Assembly: GCA_016938095.1 (NCBI GenBank) | Contig: JAFGVG010000141.1 | Span: forward strand, 1-10,841 | Source of the DNA: Bacteroidales bacterium | GTDB taxonomy: Bacteria; Bacteroidota; Bacteroidia; Bacteroidales; UBA10428 | DNA length: 10,841 nucleotides | Direction: 5' to 3' | In this document: positions 1 through 7,235 of the stretch, in pieces | Numbering within the stretch: the stretch's first letter is position 1 | Layout: each line of letters starts with the position of its first letter | Made by a program: the position numbers and the translations under genes | Notes under the pieces: model-generated | What the model was told of the DNA's origin: nothing | The model's database searches: none | Seen by the model: the letters and a program-made list of their open reading frames with translations, nothing else

Positions 1-66
1 AAATCCTGCAGCAGCTGCTGCTGTATTCCTGATAAAAGAACGGCGGTTGGTGGTATACCTTTTCAT
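1..66 (-). CDS. N-terminus of a Tat-exported protein (partial, runs off left edge)
   Basis: Read on the minus strand, an ATG at 66-64 opens a frame that stays open for 22 codons to the window edge. The peptide begins MKRYTTNRRSFIRNTAAAAA and continues into GF. It has the twin-arginine pattern (R-R-S-F-I) with a basic n-region followed by an alanine-rich h-region, which is the usual form of Tat leaders in Bacteroidota. The protein is therefore probably exported folded to the periplasm. In this phylum such leaders commonly precede Gfo/Idh/MocA-type oxidoreductases, sugar isomerase-like proteins and other carbohydrate enzymes, but none of the mature domain is present and the function cannot be assigned. 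It is divergent from the glycan operon and separated from it by about 195 bp. I saw no clear TAnnTTTG promoter for it on the minus strand. Confidence 0.7.
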   Translation of the reverse strand, partial: MKRYTTNRRSFIRNTAAAAAGF

Positions 67-200
67 GATCCTTAGGCTTTAGTTCAACACATAATGGCTA
101 AACACCTCACAATGCAATTTGTTCTTCAGGGTGTTACTACTACAGAAAGTTCGTAAAAAAACACGGCTTTTTCATGTTTCATCCACTGTTTTTTTTTAAA

Positions 201-229
201 GTTGGCGATTGTGTTTTTTAATACTTTTG
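201..229 (+). promoter_or_regulatory. Candidate Bacteroidota promoter of the glycan operon
   Basis: TACTTTTG at 222-229 matches the phylum's -7 consensus TAnnTTTG at all six fixed positions. The -33 side is weak: GTTG at 201-204 matches TTTG at three of four bases with 17 bp between, shorter than the usual 19-21. A T9 tract (189-197) lies just upstream. Transcription would begin near 235, leaving a leader of roughly 30 nt before the ATG pair at 262/265. This position also argues against translation starting at the TTG at 202. Confidence 0.42.
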
Positions 230-261
230 AATATGCTTATTTTACCAGCCCATTTTTCTCC

Positions 262-1560
262 ATGATGCGAAAGGCTCTCATTATCACCTATTATTGGCCT
301 CCCAGCGGCGGTTCGGCCGTACTGAGGTGGCTTAAATTTGCCAAATACCTTCGGGAATTCGGTTGGGAACCCGTTATTTATACCCCTGAAAATCCGGAAG
401 CACAGGAAATTGACGAATCCTTGTTAAAGGACATCCCCGAAGGTATGGAAATCCTGAAAACGAGGATAGTTGAACCTTATGGTATGTATAAATGGCTTAC
501 CGGTAAAAAAAAGCATGAAAGAATTGCGGTTGCGTTGATCTCGGAAAAAAAGCAAGCCGGGATCCTAAGTCGGCTTTTTCTCTGGATCCGGAGCAATCTT
601 TTCATACCCGATCCCCGGGTGGGCTGGGTCAATCCATCGGTCAGAAACCTATCCAGATACCTCAAGGACAATCCGGTGGATGTGGTAATTACAACCGGTC
701 CCCCGCAAAGCATGCACCTCATCGGCCTGAAGCTTAAAAATAAACTGGGTGTAAAATGGGTTGCCGATTTCCGGGACCCCTGGACCAATGTGGATTTTTA
801 CCGGGAACTCCTGCTGACTAAATATGCTGATAGCAGGCAAAAGATGCTTGAAAAAAGCGTTCTGGAAAATGCAGATCAGGTGATCAGCGTAAGTCCCGGT
901 ATGACAGCAGAATTCATTTCCATGGGTGTGAAAAATGTGACCACCATTACCAATGGTTTTGATACACCTACCGCAATTCCCGAAGCGCCCGGTAACGGCA
1001 AATTCACCCTGGTTCACCTGGGGTCTATGCCCAAATCCAGAAATCCGGAGAACCTGTGGCAGGTTTTAAGTCAACTGACACAACAGGATGAAAGGTTTGC
1101 CCAATCATTGGAAATTAAGCTGATTGGCAAGATCGACCAATCCATTACCGAATCACTGGAACAATTACAGTTGCTGCGTTATGTGGCCAGGGAGTCTTTT
1201 GTACCGCATGAACAGACCTATTCCATTCTTGCTGAAGCTGCAGTCCTCTTGCTATGCATCAACAACACGCCCAACGCGAAAGGAATACTTACCAACAAAT
1301 TTTTCGAGTATCTTTCAGCAAAGAGACCGATTGTTGCCATTGGTCCCCGGGATGGCGATGCGGCAACTATACTGGATGAAACCCAGGCAGGAAAGATTTT
1401 CAGCTATGACGATACCGTTATTCTTAAAAACCACCTGGTGGCATTATTTGATTTATATTCGCAGGGGAAACTGCAGGTGAGTGGTTCAGGTATTGAGAAG
1501 TATTCCAGGAAAAACCTGACGCACCAATTGAGTGAATTGTTAAACCATCTTGTAAGTTGA
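262..1560 (+). CDS. Glycosyltransferase family 4 protein (GT-B fold), first gene of operon
   Basis: Predicted retaining GT-B glycosyltransferase that transfers a sugar from a nucleotide-sugar donor onto a lipid-linked glycan at the cytoplasmic membrane face. Counting from the ATG at 262, the N-terminal Rossmann domain opens with the characteristic YYWPPSGGS stretch (residues 10-18) and an LRWLKF helix; ADFRDPW lies at 168-174, followed by SVSPGM. The C-terminal donor domain has LVHLGS and then NKFFEYLSAKRPIVAIGP ending near residue 362, where the glutamate in FEYLSA corresponds to the second Glu of the GT4 EX7E motif. Length (432 aa) is normal. ATGs at 262 and 265 are equally good starts. An in-frame TTG at 202 would add 20 residues unlike the family, and a promoter candidate lies between it and the ATGs. 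Its stop overlaps the next start by 4 bp (TTGA). Sugar specificity is unknown. Confidence 0.9.
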   Translation: MMRKALIITYYWPPSGGSAVLRWLKFAKYLREFGWEPVIYTPENPEAQEIDESLLKDIPEGMEILKTRIVEPYGMYKWLTGKKKHERIAVALISEKKQAGILSRLFLWIRSNLFIPDPRVGWVNPSVRNLSRYLKDNPVDVVITTGPPQSMHLIGLKLKNKLGVKWVADFRDPWTNVDFYRELLLTKYADSRQKMLEKSVLENADQVISVSPGMTAEFISMGVKNVTTITNGFDTPTAIPEAPGNGKFTLVHLGSMPKSRNPENLWQVLSQLTQQDERFAQSLEIKLIGKIDQSITESLEQLQLLRYVARESFVPHEQTYSILAEAAVLLLCINNTPNAKGILTNKFFEYLSAKRPIVAIGPRDGDAATILDETQAGKIFSYDDTVILKNHLVALFDLYSQGKLQVSGSGIEKYSRKNLTHQLSELLNHLVS

Positions 1561-2642
1561 AAAAAATTGTAACCGTAATAGGCGCCCGCCCCCAGTTTGT
1601 GAAAGCTGCTGCTGTAAGCCGGGTCATTCAGAAAACCGGAGGGCTTCGGGAGGTTATTGTACATACCGGCCAGCACTTTGATGAAAACATGTCTTCGGTT
1701 TTTTTTCGGGAAATGGAAATCCCCGAGCCTGATTACAATCTGCAGATCAATAGCTTGTCGCATGGCGCCATGACAGGCCGGATGCTTGAAAAGATAGAAG
1801 AAGTACTGTTACGGGAAAGGCCAGATTACCTGATGGTATACGGGGATACCAATTCTACTGTTGCAGGGGCACTGGCAGCCAAGAAACTTGCTATCAAAGT
1901 AGTTCATGTAGAAGCAGGATTGCGTTCGTTCAATATGCAAATGCCCGAAGAAATCAACCGGATTCTGACAGACCGTATCTCGGACCTGCTTTTCTGTCCT
2001 ACCGAAAATGCTGTCCAAAACTTGCTTAATGAAGGGTTTCCCAATTTCAAGTGCCAGATTCATCAGGTAGGTGATGTAATGTATGATACGGCATTATATT
2101 ACGGTTCAAAATCTTCGGAATCTTCAGCTATCATTTCCAGCATGAACCTGAGAAAAAACGGATTTGTACTGTGCACCATTCACCGTCAGGAAAACACGGA
2201 CAATCTTTTAAACCTGAAATCCATCGTCCAAGCCTTGAACACTATACATCATGAAGCCCCCGTCGTATTGCCGCTTCATCCCCGAACCAGAAAAATCATG
2301 AAACAGCAGGGTATCAAACTTGAATTTGAACCCATTGATCCGGTTGGTTATTTTGATATGCTGGAATTGCTTAAAAATTGCCATCTGGTGATGACCGATA
2401 GTGGCGGCATGCAGAAAGAAGCGTACTTTTTTGACAAATTCTGTATTACGTTGCGTGAAGAAACCGAGTGGACCGAACTGGTGGAAAACGGGTATAATTA
2501 TTTATCCGGAGCAAACACATCAAGCATAATTTCACTATATCAAAAGATACAAGCAAACCCGGCCTTCTTAAATAAAAAACCCTTGTACGGCGATGGAAAG
2601 ACCGCTGAAAAAATTGTAAACTACCTCGCCACTGCGCCATAA
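1557..2642 (+). CDS. wecB: Non-hydrolysing UDP-N-acetylglucosamine 2-epimerase family (WecB/WbpI type)
   Basis: Interconverts UDP-GlcNAc and UDP-ManNAc, or an N-acetylated uronic-acid analogue, supplying an activated ManNAc-type sugar to the neighbouring glycosyltransferases. The 361-aa protein is full length. Visible motifs are GARPQFVKAA (9-18), HTGQHFDENMS (36-46), YGDTNS with Asp97, HVEAGLR with Glu119, MPEEINR (129-135), CTIHRQEN with His209, HPRT (241-244) and TDSGGMQKEA (280-289). The acidic residues and His209 appear to correspond to the E. coli WecB active-site positions. The wording GARPQF, HTGQH, HRQENTD and ETEWTELVE resembles the WbpI-like branch more than enterobacterial WecB, so the substrate is uncertain. 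Translation must start at TTG 1557: the frame is closed by TGA at 1533-1535, the only other weak candidate is ATT 1536, and the conserved first beta-strand begins at residue 3. It overlaps the preceding stop by 4 bp, implying translational coupling. Confidence 0.93.
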   Translation: MKKIVTVIGARPQFVKAAAVSRVIQKTGGLREVIVHTGQHFDENMSSVFFREMEIPEPDYNLQINSLSHGAMTGRMLEKIEEVLLRERPDYLMVYGDTNSTVAGALAAKKLAIKVVHVEAGLRSFNMQMPEEINRILTDRISDLLFCPTENAVQNLLNEGFPNFKCQIHQVGDVMYDTALYYGSKSSESSAIISSMNLRKNGFVLCTIHRQENTDNLLNLKSIVQALNTIHHEAPVVLPLHPRTRKIMKQQGIKLEFEPIDPVGYFDMLELLKNCHLVMTDSGGMQKEAYFFDKFCITLREETEWTELVENGYNYLSGANTSSIISLYQKIQANPAFLNKKPLYGDGKTAEKIVNYLATAP

Positions 2643-2653
2643 CCCAAAATCCA

Positions 2654-3922
2654 TTGGAATTCCATAAAGCAATAACAAATCTGAAAGCCACGCTCCAAAA
2701 AGAAAAGGTCAAAAAAGCGCTGGTATTATATGCAACCATGATCCTGGGCGTCGTGGCAGGTATTGTTCTAAGCGTGCTTAATACAAGAATGTTGGGCAAG
2801 GAGCTTTATGGCGATTTTAAATTTGTTCAGAACCTATTCACTTTCGCGGAATCCTTCCTTACCATTGGCGTTTTCTATTCCGGTGGCCGCCTCATAGCCA
2901 TGCAAAAAGATATTGAGAAAAGAAGGGAGCTGTATGGCACAATGATCATTTTTGCGGCCCTGATAAGCCTGGTGCTGATACTTTTTGGACTGACCTTCTC
3001 CGTATTTGAGGAACGACTTTTTGGTAATGATCTGAAATGGGTAATAATAGCCTGTCTGCCCCTGGCATTTGTATTCCCTTTTCAACTTTGCCTGGAACAA
3101 TTACTTCAGGGCGACTTCAGGATATATACACTGTCGTTTCACCGGTTAACGCCAAAAGTTTTGAATATTATCGTTCTGCTGGCACTCTATGCTTATTTTG
3201 AGTATAAACTCATCCTGAATCTGGAGGTTTTCCTTGCTTCCATGGCAATTCCCATAATAGTCATTGTTATCCTGTTAAAACCTCGGTTTACCAACATAAA
3301 ACAGCATACCGCATTACTTTGGAAGGAGAATAAGACGTATGGGAATCCTGTTTATATTGGCGCTATTACAGGGGTTGCAAGTGCCCAGTTAGCCAGTTTC
3401 AGCCTGAGTTACTTTGTTGACAACACCAATGTTGGTTTTTTTGCCCTTGCCATTACCGCAACAACCCCCCTGGCCATGTTGCCGGTAGCATTTGGTACAA
3501 CCTTGTTCAAGGACTTTGTAACCTTGCCCAGCATACCGCCTAAAGTGGTACTATATACTTTTTTAATGGGTATTTTCACCCTTCTTGTATTCATCCTGCT
3601 TATCGGATATTTAATCACCTGGTTATACCCGCCGGATTTTGCATCGGTTATTCAATTATGCTATTTTACGGCAATAGGTTCAACATTGCATGGCTTTGGC
3701 GATTTTTTCAATCGTTTTATCAGTGCTAAGGGAAGGGGTATATTGCTGCGAAACAGCAACTTTATACTGGGTCTGATTAATATCTCAGGATACGTAGGCC
3801 TGGTTTACCTGCTGGGGATAAAAGGCGCCGCCTATACCAAATTGCTGGCTGGTGCAGTGTATCTGGTAAACATGTTATACTTCTATTTTGCCATTACCAA
3901 AACATCTAGAACAAATGCCTAA
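2654..3922 (+). CDS. Wzx-like polysaccharide/oligosaccharide flippase (MOP superfamily)
   Basis: Polytopic inner-membrane protein of 422 aa with about 11-12 hydrophobic segments. The first is near residues 22-42; another strongly hydrophobic one lies around 300-325, and paired helices close the protein (about 370-415). Length, topology and the N-terminal pattern LNTRMLGKELYGDFKFVQ (the 'lgk..yG.f..' region of polysaccharide biosynthesis proteins) fit the MOP flippases that move undecaprenyl-linked glycans from the cytoplasmic to the periplasmic leaflet. The likely start is TTG at 2654. The frame is closed by TGA at 2606-2608, no ATG or GTG lies between, and the first in-frame ATG (2738) would cut into the first membrane helix. 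The gap to the upstream stop is 11 bp and the 3' end overlaps the methyltransferase by 8 bp. The repeat unit it carries is unknown. Confidence 0.86.
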   Translation: MEFHKAITNLKATLQKEKVKKALVLYATMILGVVAGIVLSVLNTRMLGKELYGDFKFVQNLFTFAESFLTIGVFYSGGRLIAMQKDIEKRRELYGTMIIFAALISLVLILFGLTFSVFEERLFGNDLKWVIIACLPLAFVFPFQLCLEQLLQGDFRIYTLSFHRLTPKVLNIIVLLALYAYFEYKLILNLEVFLASMAIPIIVIVILLKPRFTNIKQHTALLWKENKTYGNPVYIGAITGVASAQLASFSLSYFVDNTNVGFFALAITATTPLAMLPVAFGTTLFKDFVTLPSIPPKVVLYTFLMGIFTLLVFILLIGYLITWLYPPDFASVIQLCYFTAIGSTLHGFGDFFNRFISAKGRGILLRNSNFILGLINISGYVGLVYLLGIKGAAYTKLLAGAVYLVNMLYFYFAITKTSRTNA

Positions 3923-4919
3923 ACCCTCTGCTTGTCCGGTTTGTGGTTCCAATAAACTTACTGAACTATTCCGTGTCAGTAGTTTGTTTGTCAGCAGGCA
4001 ATTGATTCCTGGTAAGGCAACCGACAGACAAAAGCTTTGTAAAACAAAGATCGAGCAAAACTGGTCTGGTCAATACGCCGGCTATTATAGCTGCGCGAAC
4101 TGTTCATTTGACTTTGCCCTTCCTTTCCAGGCCGCTGATGCGGAATTGTACTCGCTTATCTATTATTCCGAAGGTCATTATCCCGCCATTAAATGGGAGT
4201 TTGCCATAACGCTGAACAACATCGTGAGCTATATTAAAAAGCTTTCGCATCAGCCTAAACTCATTGAAATTGGCGCCGGAAATGGAAGCTTTCTAAAGCT
4301 TCTCCTGGAAAATACGTTCAGTGCTGAACAAATAATCGCAACCGAATACTCCGAAGCCGGATTGAAAGCAATAGAAGGTTTGGGCATCCGATGTTTTTCC
4401 AGGGATTTAAACAACCTGACCGAACAGGATATTGAGGATAAATTTGATATTGTATGCCTGTTTCAGGTGCTTGAGCACATGACCGATATCCATTATTTTT
4501 TCGAGAAGCTCAACCATTTTACCCAAACAGGTGCAAGGCTTTATGTGTCAGTGCCCAACTATTACCATCGCCGCTTTTTTGACCGTCACGGATACTATTA
4601 CGATCTTCCTCCGGTTCATGTAGGCCGTTACAATGCCAAAAGCCTTGCAGCACTCTCGGAAAAACATGGGTGGGATATTCTTCAGCACCTTGTGCAAACA
4701 ACTACCTACAGCGAGCGTGTCAAGAAATTCTTGTTCTCACAATTTGCCCGTTGGCAGCACATTTTTCCTTCCGAAAAGATCAAATTGAAAATATTGAAAC
4801 TATTTTTGCGATATACTTTGTACTTGCTGCTTTTCATGGTCAACATCAGGGTTATAACAGGATTACGCCTCTCATACCTTGGTACGGCCCAATGGTTTGA
4901 ACTTGAAAGAACTAAATAA
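3915..4919 (+). CDS. Zinc-ribbon class I SAM-dependent methyltransferase
   Basis: Predicted to methylate a sugar or glycan intermediate using S-adenosylmethionine. From the ATG at 3915 the protein has 334 aa. An N-terminal Cys4 knuckle pair (C7-x2-C10 and C60-x2-C63) resembles the zinc-binding domain before many sugar methyltransferases. The Rossmann core carries motif I (LIEIGAGNGSF, about 116-126), an acidic strand-2 end (ATEYSEAG) and the FQVLEHM signature (about 183-189) of Methyltransf_11/12/23-type enzymes. The C-terminal 40 residues contain a hydrophobic stretch (LKLFLRYTLYLLLFMVNI) that could hold it at the membrane. The second Rossmann-like domain of TylC3-type C-methyltransferases is absent, so O-methylation is at least as likely. 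The ATG gives an 8-bp overlap with the flippase; a TTG at 3888 would add nine residues and is less likely. Confidence 0.85.
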   Translation: MPKPSACPVCGSNKLTELFRVSSLFVSRQLIPGKATDRQKLCKTKIEQNWSGQYAGYYSCANCSFDFALPFQAADAELYSLIYYSEGHYPAIKWEFAITLNNIVSYIKKLSHQPKLIEIGAGNGSFLKLLLENTFSAEQIIATEYSEAGLKAIEGLGIRCFSRDLNNLTEQDIEDKFDIVCLFQVLEHMTDIHYFFEKLNHFTQTGARLYVSVPNYYHRRFFDRHGYYYDLPPVHVGRYNAKSLAALSEKHGWDILQHLVQTTTYSERVKKFLFSQFARWQHIFPSEKIKLKILKLFLRYTLYLLLFMVNIRVITGLRLSYLGTAQWFELERTK

Positions 4920-4927
4920 TCAGCTTC

Positions 4928-6148
4928 ATGGCATCGGATACCAGGAAACCTTTATCAATTTATTTTCTGACTTTGGTGCCTTTCCCAACAGGACTTGCAC
5001 AAACCAACCGGCTTATATCCATAGCCCGTGGGCTGATTAAAGCAGATAATACAGTAAATGTCATCTGCCTTAAACCTACTGAAACAGGTCAATCAATAAA
5101 AAACACTACTATCCAGGGCGTTTATGAAGGTATAGCGTATCAGTATCCCGCTGGAACAACCGTCAGAAACAGGAATCCTATCGTTCGTTTTTATCATTAT
5201 TTATCAGGTTGCTACCGTACCTCAGGCATTTTGATAAGGCAAAGCCGAAAAAACAAAATAGATTTCCTTTTTATCGGTGTTGTACCTCTTTTTGTGTACA
5301 TCTGGTTTTACCTGCTGTGTAAAGCTTTGGATATAAAATACCTCCAGGAACGTAGTGAATACCCCTTCATAAAAGAACGAAAGTCTTTTCTTGATCCGCT
5401 ACTCTTGAAAGTCTATCTGGGTTTGGTATGCAAATTCTTTGACGGGTTTTTGGTGATCACCAAAAAACTCCGGGATTACTTTACACCCCATCTGCGAACA
5501 AATTGTCCGATATTTCATTTGCCAATTCTGGTGGAGCCTGAAAGATTTAACATAACCCCTTCTCCTTCTCCTGTGCAATACCTGGCGTATTGTGGCTCCA
5601 TGCAGGGTAATAAAGACGGAGTTCCCGATCTGATTGAAGCATTTAGCCTGATTCACAACAAATATCCCGATTTGAAGTTATACCTTATCGGATCCACCCA
5701 ATTTAATGGCTTTCATGAGTTGCAGGAAAAGATATCGCGTTTGAATGCAGGAGACAACATTGTTTTTACCGGAGTTTCGGGAAGAGATGAATTGCCGTTA
5801 CTCCTGGCCGGCGCAAAAATACTATTGCTTGCACGCCCTGAAAGCAAACAGGCCGAAGGAGGTTTCCCGACTAAACTAGGCGAATACCTGGCAACAGGTA
5901 AGCCCGTGTTGGTAACCCAGGTGGGAGAGATTGCCGATTATTTGCAGGATGGCGACAATGCCTTTATTGTAAGACCTGGCGATCCTGAACAATTTGCTGA
6001 AAAAATGAAGTACATACTCGAACATTACGATAAAGCACTGGAAGTTGGTCTCAGGGGACAATACCTGGCACAAACCCAATTCAATTTCGCCTATCAGGGA
6101 GAAGTGCTTTACAACTGGTTATCCCATTTAAAAAAGAACAATGGTTAA
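4928..6148 (+). CDS. Glycosyltransferase family 4 protein
   Basis: Second GT-B glycosyltransferase of the operon (406 aa), probably acting on the lipid-linked glycan at the inner leaflet. The acceptor-side domain begins with a beta-strand (LSIYFLTLVPFPTG, 9-22) and an arginine/asparagine-containing first helix. An aromatic hydrophobic segment at about 116-131 may dock on the membrane. The donor domain shows ILVEPERFN (200-208), YCGSMQGNKDG (221-231), LYLIGS (251-256) and NIVFTGVSG (277-285). The signature GGFPTKLGEYLATGKPVLVT spans 311-330, in which Glu319 is the equivalent of the second glutamate of EX7E; the first is shifted or replaced, as in the PTKLxEYL subgroup. The ATG lies 8 bp after the methyltransferase stop, and the 3' end overlaps capA by 8 bp. 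Linkage and donor cannot be told from sequence. Confidence 0.9.
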   Translation: MASDTRKPLSIYFLTLVPFPTGLAQTNRLISIARGLIKADNTVNVICLKPTETGQSIKNTTIQGVYEGIAYQYPAGTTVRNRNPIVRFYHYLSGCYRTSGILIRQSRKNKIDFLFIGVVPLFVYIWFYLLCKALDIKYLQERSEYPFIKERKSFLDPLLLKVYLGLVCKFFDGFLVITKKLRDYFTPHLRTNCPIFHLPILVEPERFNITPSPSPVQYLAYCGSMQGNKDGVPDLIEAFSLIHNKYPDLKLYLIGSTQFNGFHELQEKISRLNAGDNIVFTGVSGRDELPLLLAGAKILLLARPESKQAEGGFPTKLGEYLATGKPVLVTQVGEIADYLQDGDNAFIVRPGDPEQFAEKMKYILEHYDKALEVGLRGQYLAQTQFNFAYQGEVLYNWLSHLKKNNG

Positions 6149-7235
6149 CCTTTCCTTCATAGGAGATATTGGTTTAAATGATGACTATATTCATTTGAAA
6201 AGTAAGGGCCTTAATCCTTTTAAAGCGCTGTCATCTCATCTCTCTGCCGCTGACCTTGTCATTGGCAATCTCGAATGCGTTCTAAAAGGAGATGAGGGTG
6301 AAAATATGCTAAAACGCCCTCGCATCAGTACTACCCATGATACATTACATTACCTGAAGGATATTAATCTGGGACTTGCTTCACTGGCTACCAACCATGT
6401 TTATGACAATCTGACTGACGGCTTTCAGAAAACAATTTCATTCCTCAATACGCACGGAATAGCAACTATCGGAGCAGGAATGAACAGTGAAATGGCTAAA
6501 AGTAGTTTTGCTATTAGCATTAAGGGTATTTCATTTTGCTTTTTCAATTATATTACCCGGGACACTAATCCTTCAATGCCTGAAAATGCAGGTATAGCTT
6601 TAAATGAATTCAGTGAAGAAAAATGCCTTGCCGATTTAAAAAATGCCAGCGGATACGATTACCGAATTGTTTTGTTGCATTGGGGCGGCCATTTCGAAGG
6701 AGGACTATTTCCTGGAACAGACCAGGCCTCACTGGGAAGAAAATTAATTGACCACGGAGCCGACCTGATTATTGGACATCATACACATACCCTCCAACCA
6801 TTTGACAGGTATAAAGGCAAATACATATTTTATTCCCTTGGTAATTTTTGCTTTGCTGACATCCATTTCGAAGGTAAAATCCGCAGTATGTCATCGCTTC
6901 GCGAAAGAGAATCTATGCTGGTGAATGTTAAATTCAACCGATCGGGTTACCAGGTTAATTTTGTTCCCTTCAGAAATGAAAGGCTTTTCCTTGTGATAAG
7001 AAAAACTGTGGCCCTAAAATTCTGGTTAAGAAATGTCTTCTGGTTGATTGTGAAAACCCATTTATGCTGGTTGTTCTACCGTTGGTGGTTCAACAATTGC
7101 CGACCAATAATCCTGCAATTATCACGAAAGGATCAAAATAAAAGCCTTCTACTGCGCATTCTCAGCTATCTTTGGAAAAAAATAAAAAACAAAACATGCC
7201 GGAATAAATGCGAAAATTTATTGCCAAAAATATAG
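6141..7235 (+). CDS. CapA family protein (metallophosphoesterase-like, capsule/PGA-type)
   Basis: Member of the CapA/PgsA family, a calcineurin-like metallophosphoesterase fold known from poly-gamma-glutamate capsule synthesis and from many glycan loci where the biochemical role is undefined. Metal-ligand-type motifs appear in order: GDIGL (8-12), GNLE (42-45), NHVYD (85-89), HWGGHFE (180-186), GHHTH (212-216) and SLGNF (232-236). There is no signal peptide or N-terminal membrane anchor; the fold starts at residue 3, so the enzyme is probably cytoplasmic. The last 80 residues form an unusual basic, tryptophan- and leucine-rich tail (WLRNVFWLIVKTHLCWLFYR and beyond) that looks membrane-binding. 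It overlaps the previous gene by 8 bp and the next by 28 bp, tying it to the CapK-like enzyme. A phosphoesterase or a glycan-modifying hydrolase/transferase role is possible. Confidence 0.87.
   Translation: MVNLSFIGDIGLNDDYIHLKSKGLNPFKALSSHLSAADLVIGNLECVLKGDEGENMLKRPRISTTHDTLHYLKDINLGLASLATNHVYDNLTDGFQKTISFLNTHGIATIGAGMNSEMAKSSFAISIKGISFCFFNYITRDTNPSMPENAGIALNEFSEEKCLADLKNASGYDYRIVLLHWGGHFEGGLFPGTDQASLGRKLIDHGADLIIGHHTHTLQPFDRYKGKYIFYSLGNFCFADIHFEGKIRSMSSLRERESMLVNVKFNRSGYQVNFVPFRNERLFLVIRKTVALKFWLRNVFWLIVKTHLCWLFYRWWFNNCRPIILQLSRKDQNKSLLLRILSYLWKKIKNKTCRNKCENLLPKI

Noticed and set aside
5..24. Short CAG/CTG repeat near the left edge as a microsatellite
   Set aside because: It encodes the alanine run of the Tat signal peptide on the minus strand and is too short to be a repeat element.
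146..180. A-rich/T-rich stretch (A7 at 154-160 and TTTTT at 169-173) as an intrinsic terminator
   Set aside because: The only stem is about five A-T pairs without a GC-rich part, so it should not form a stable hairpin.
202..261. TTG-initiated N-terminal extension of the first glycosyltransferase
   Set aside because: The 20 extra residues do not fit the family N-terminus, which begins just before YYWPPSGG. Two ATGs are available, and a promoter candidate lies inside the extension.
477..1017. Overlapping minus-strand open frames opposite the first glycosyltransferase
   Set aside because: They are antisense shadows with no motif or start context, while the plus-strand frame carries clear GT4 motifs.
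3888..3914. TTG start nine codons upstream for the methyltransferase
   Set aside because: It needs a 35-bp overlap with the flippase and adds residues before the zinc knuckle with no recognisable feature; the ATG at 3915 gives an ordinary 8-bp overlap.
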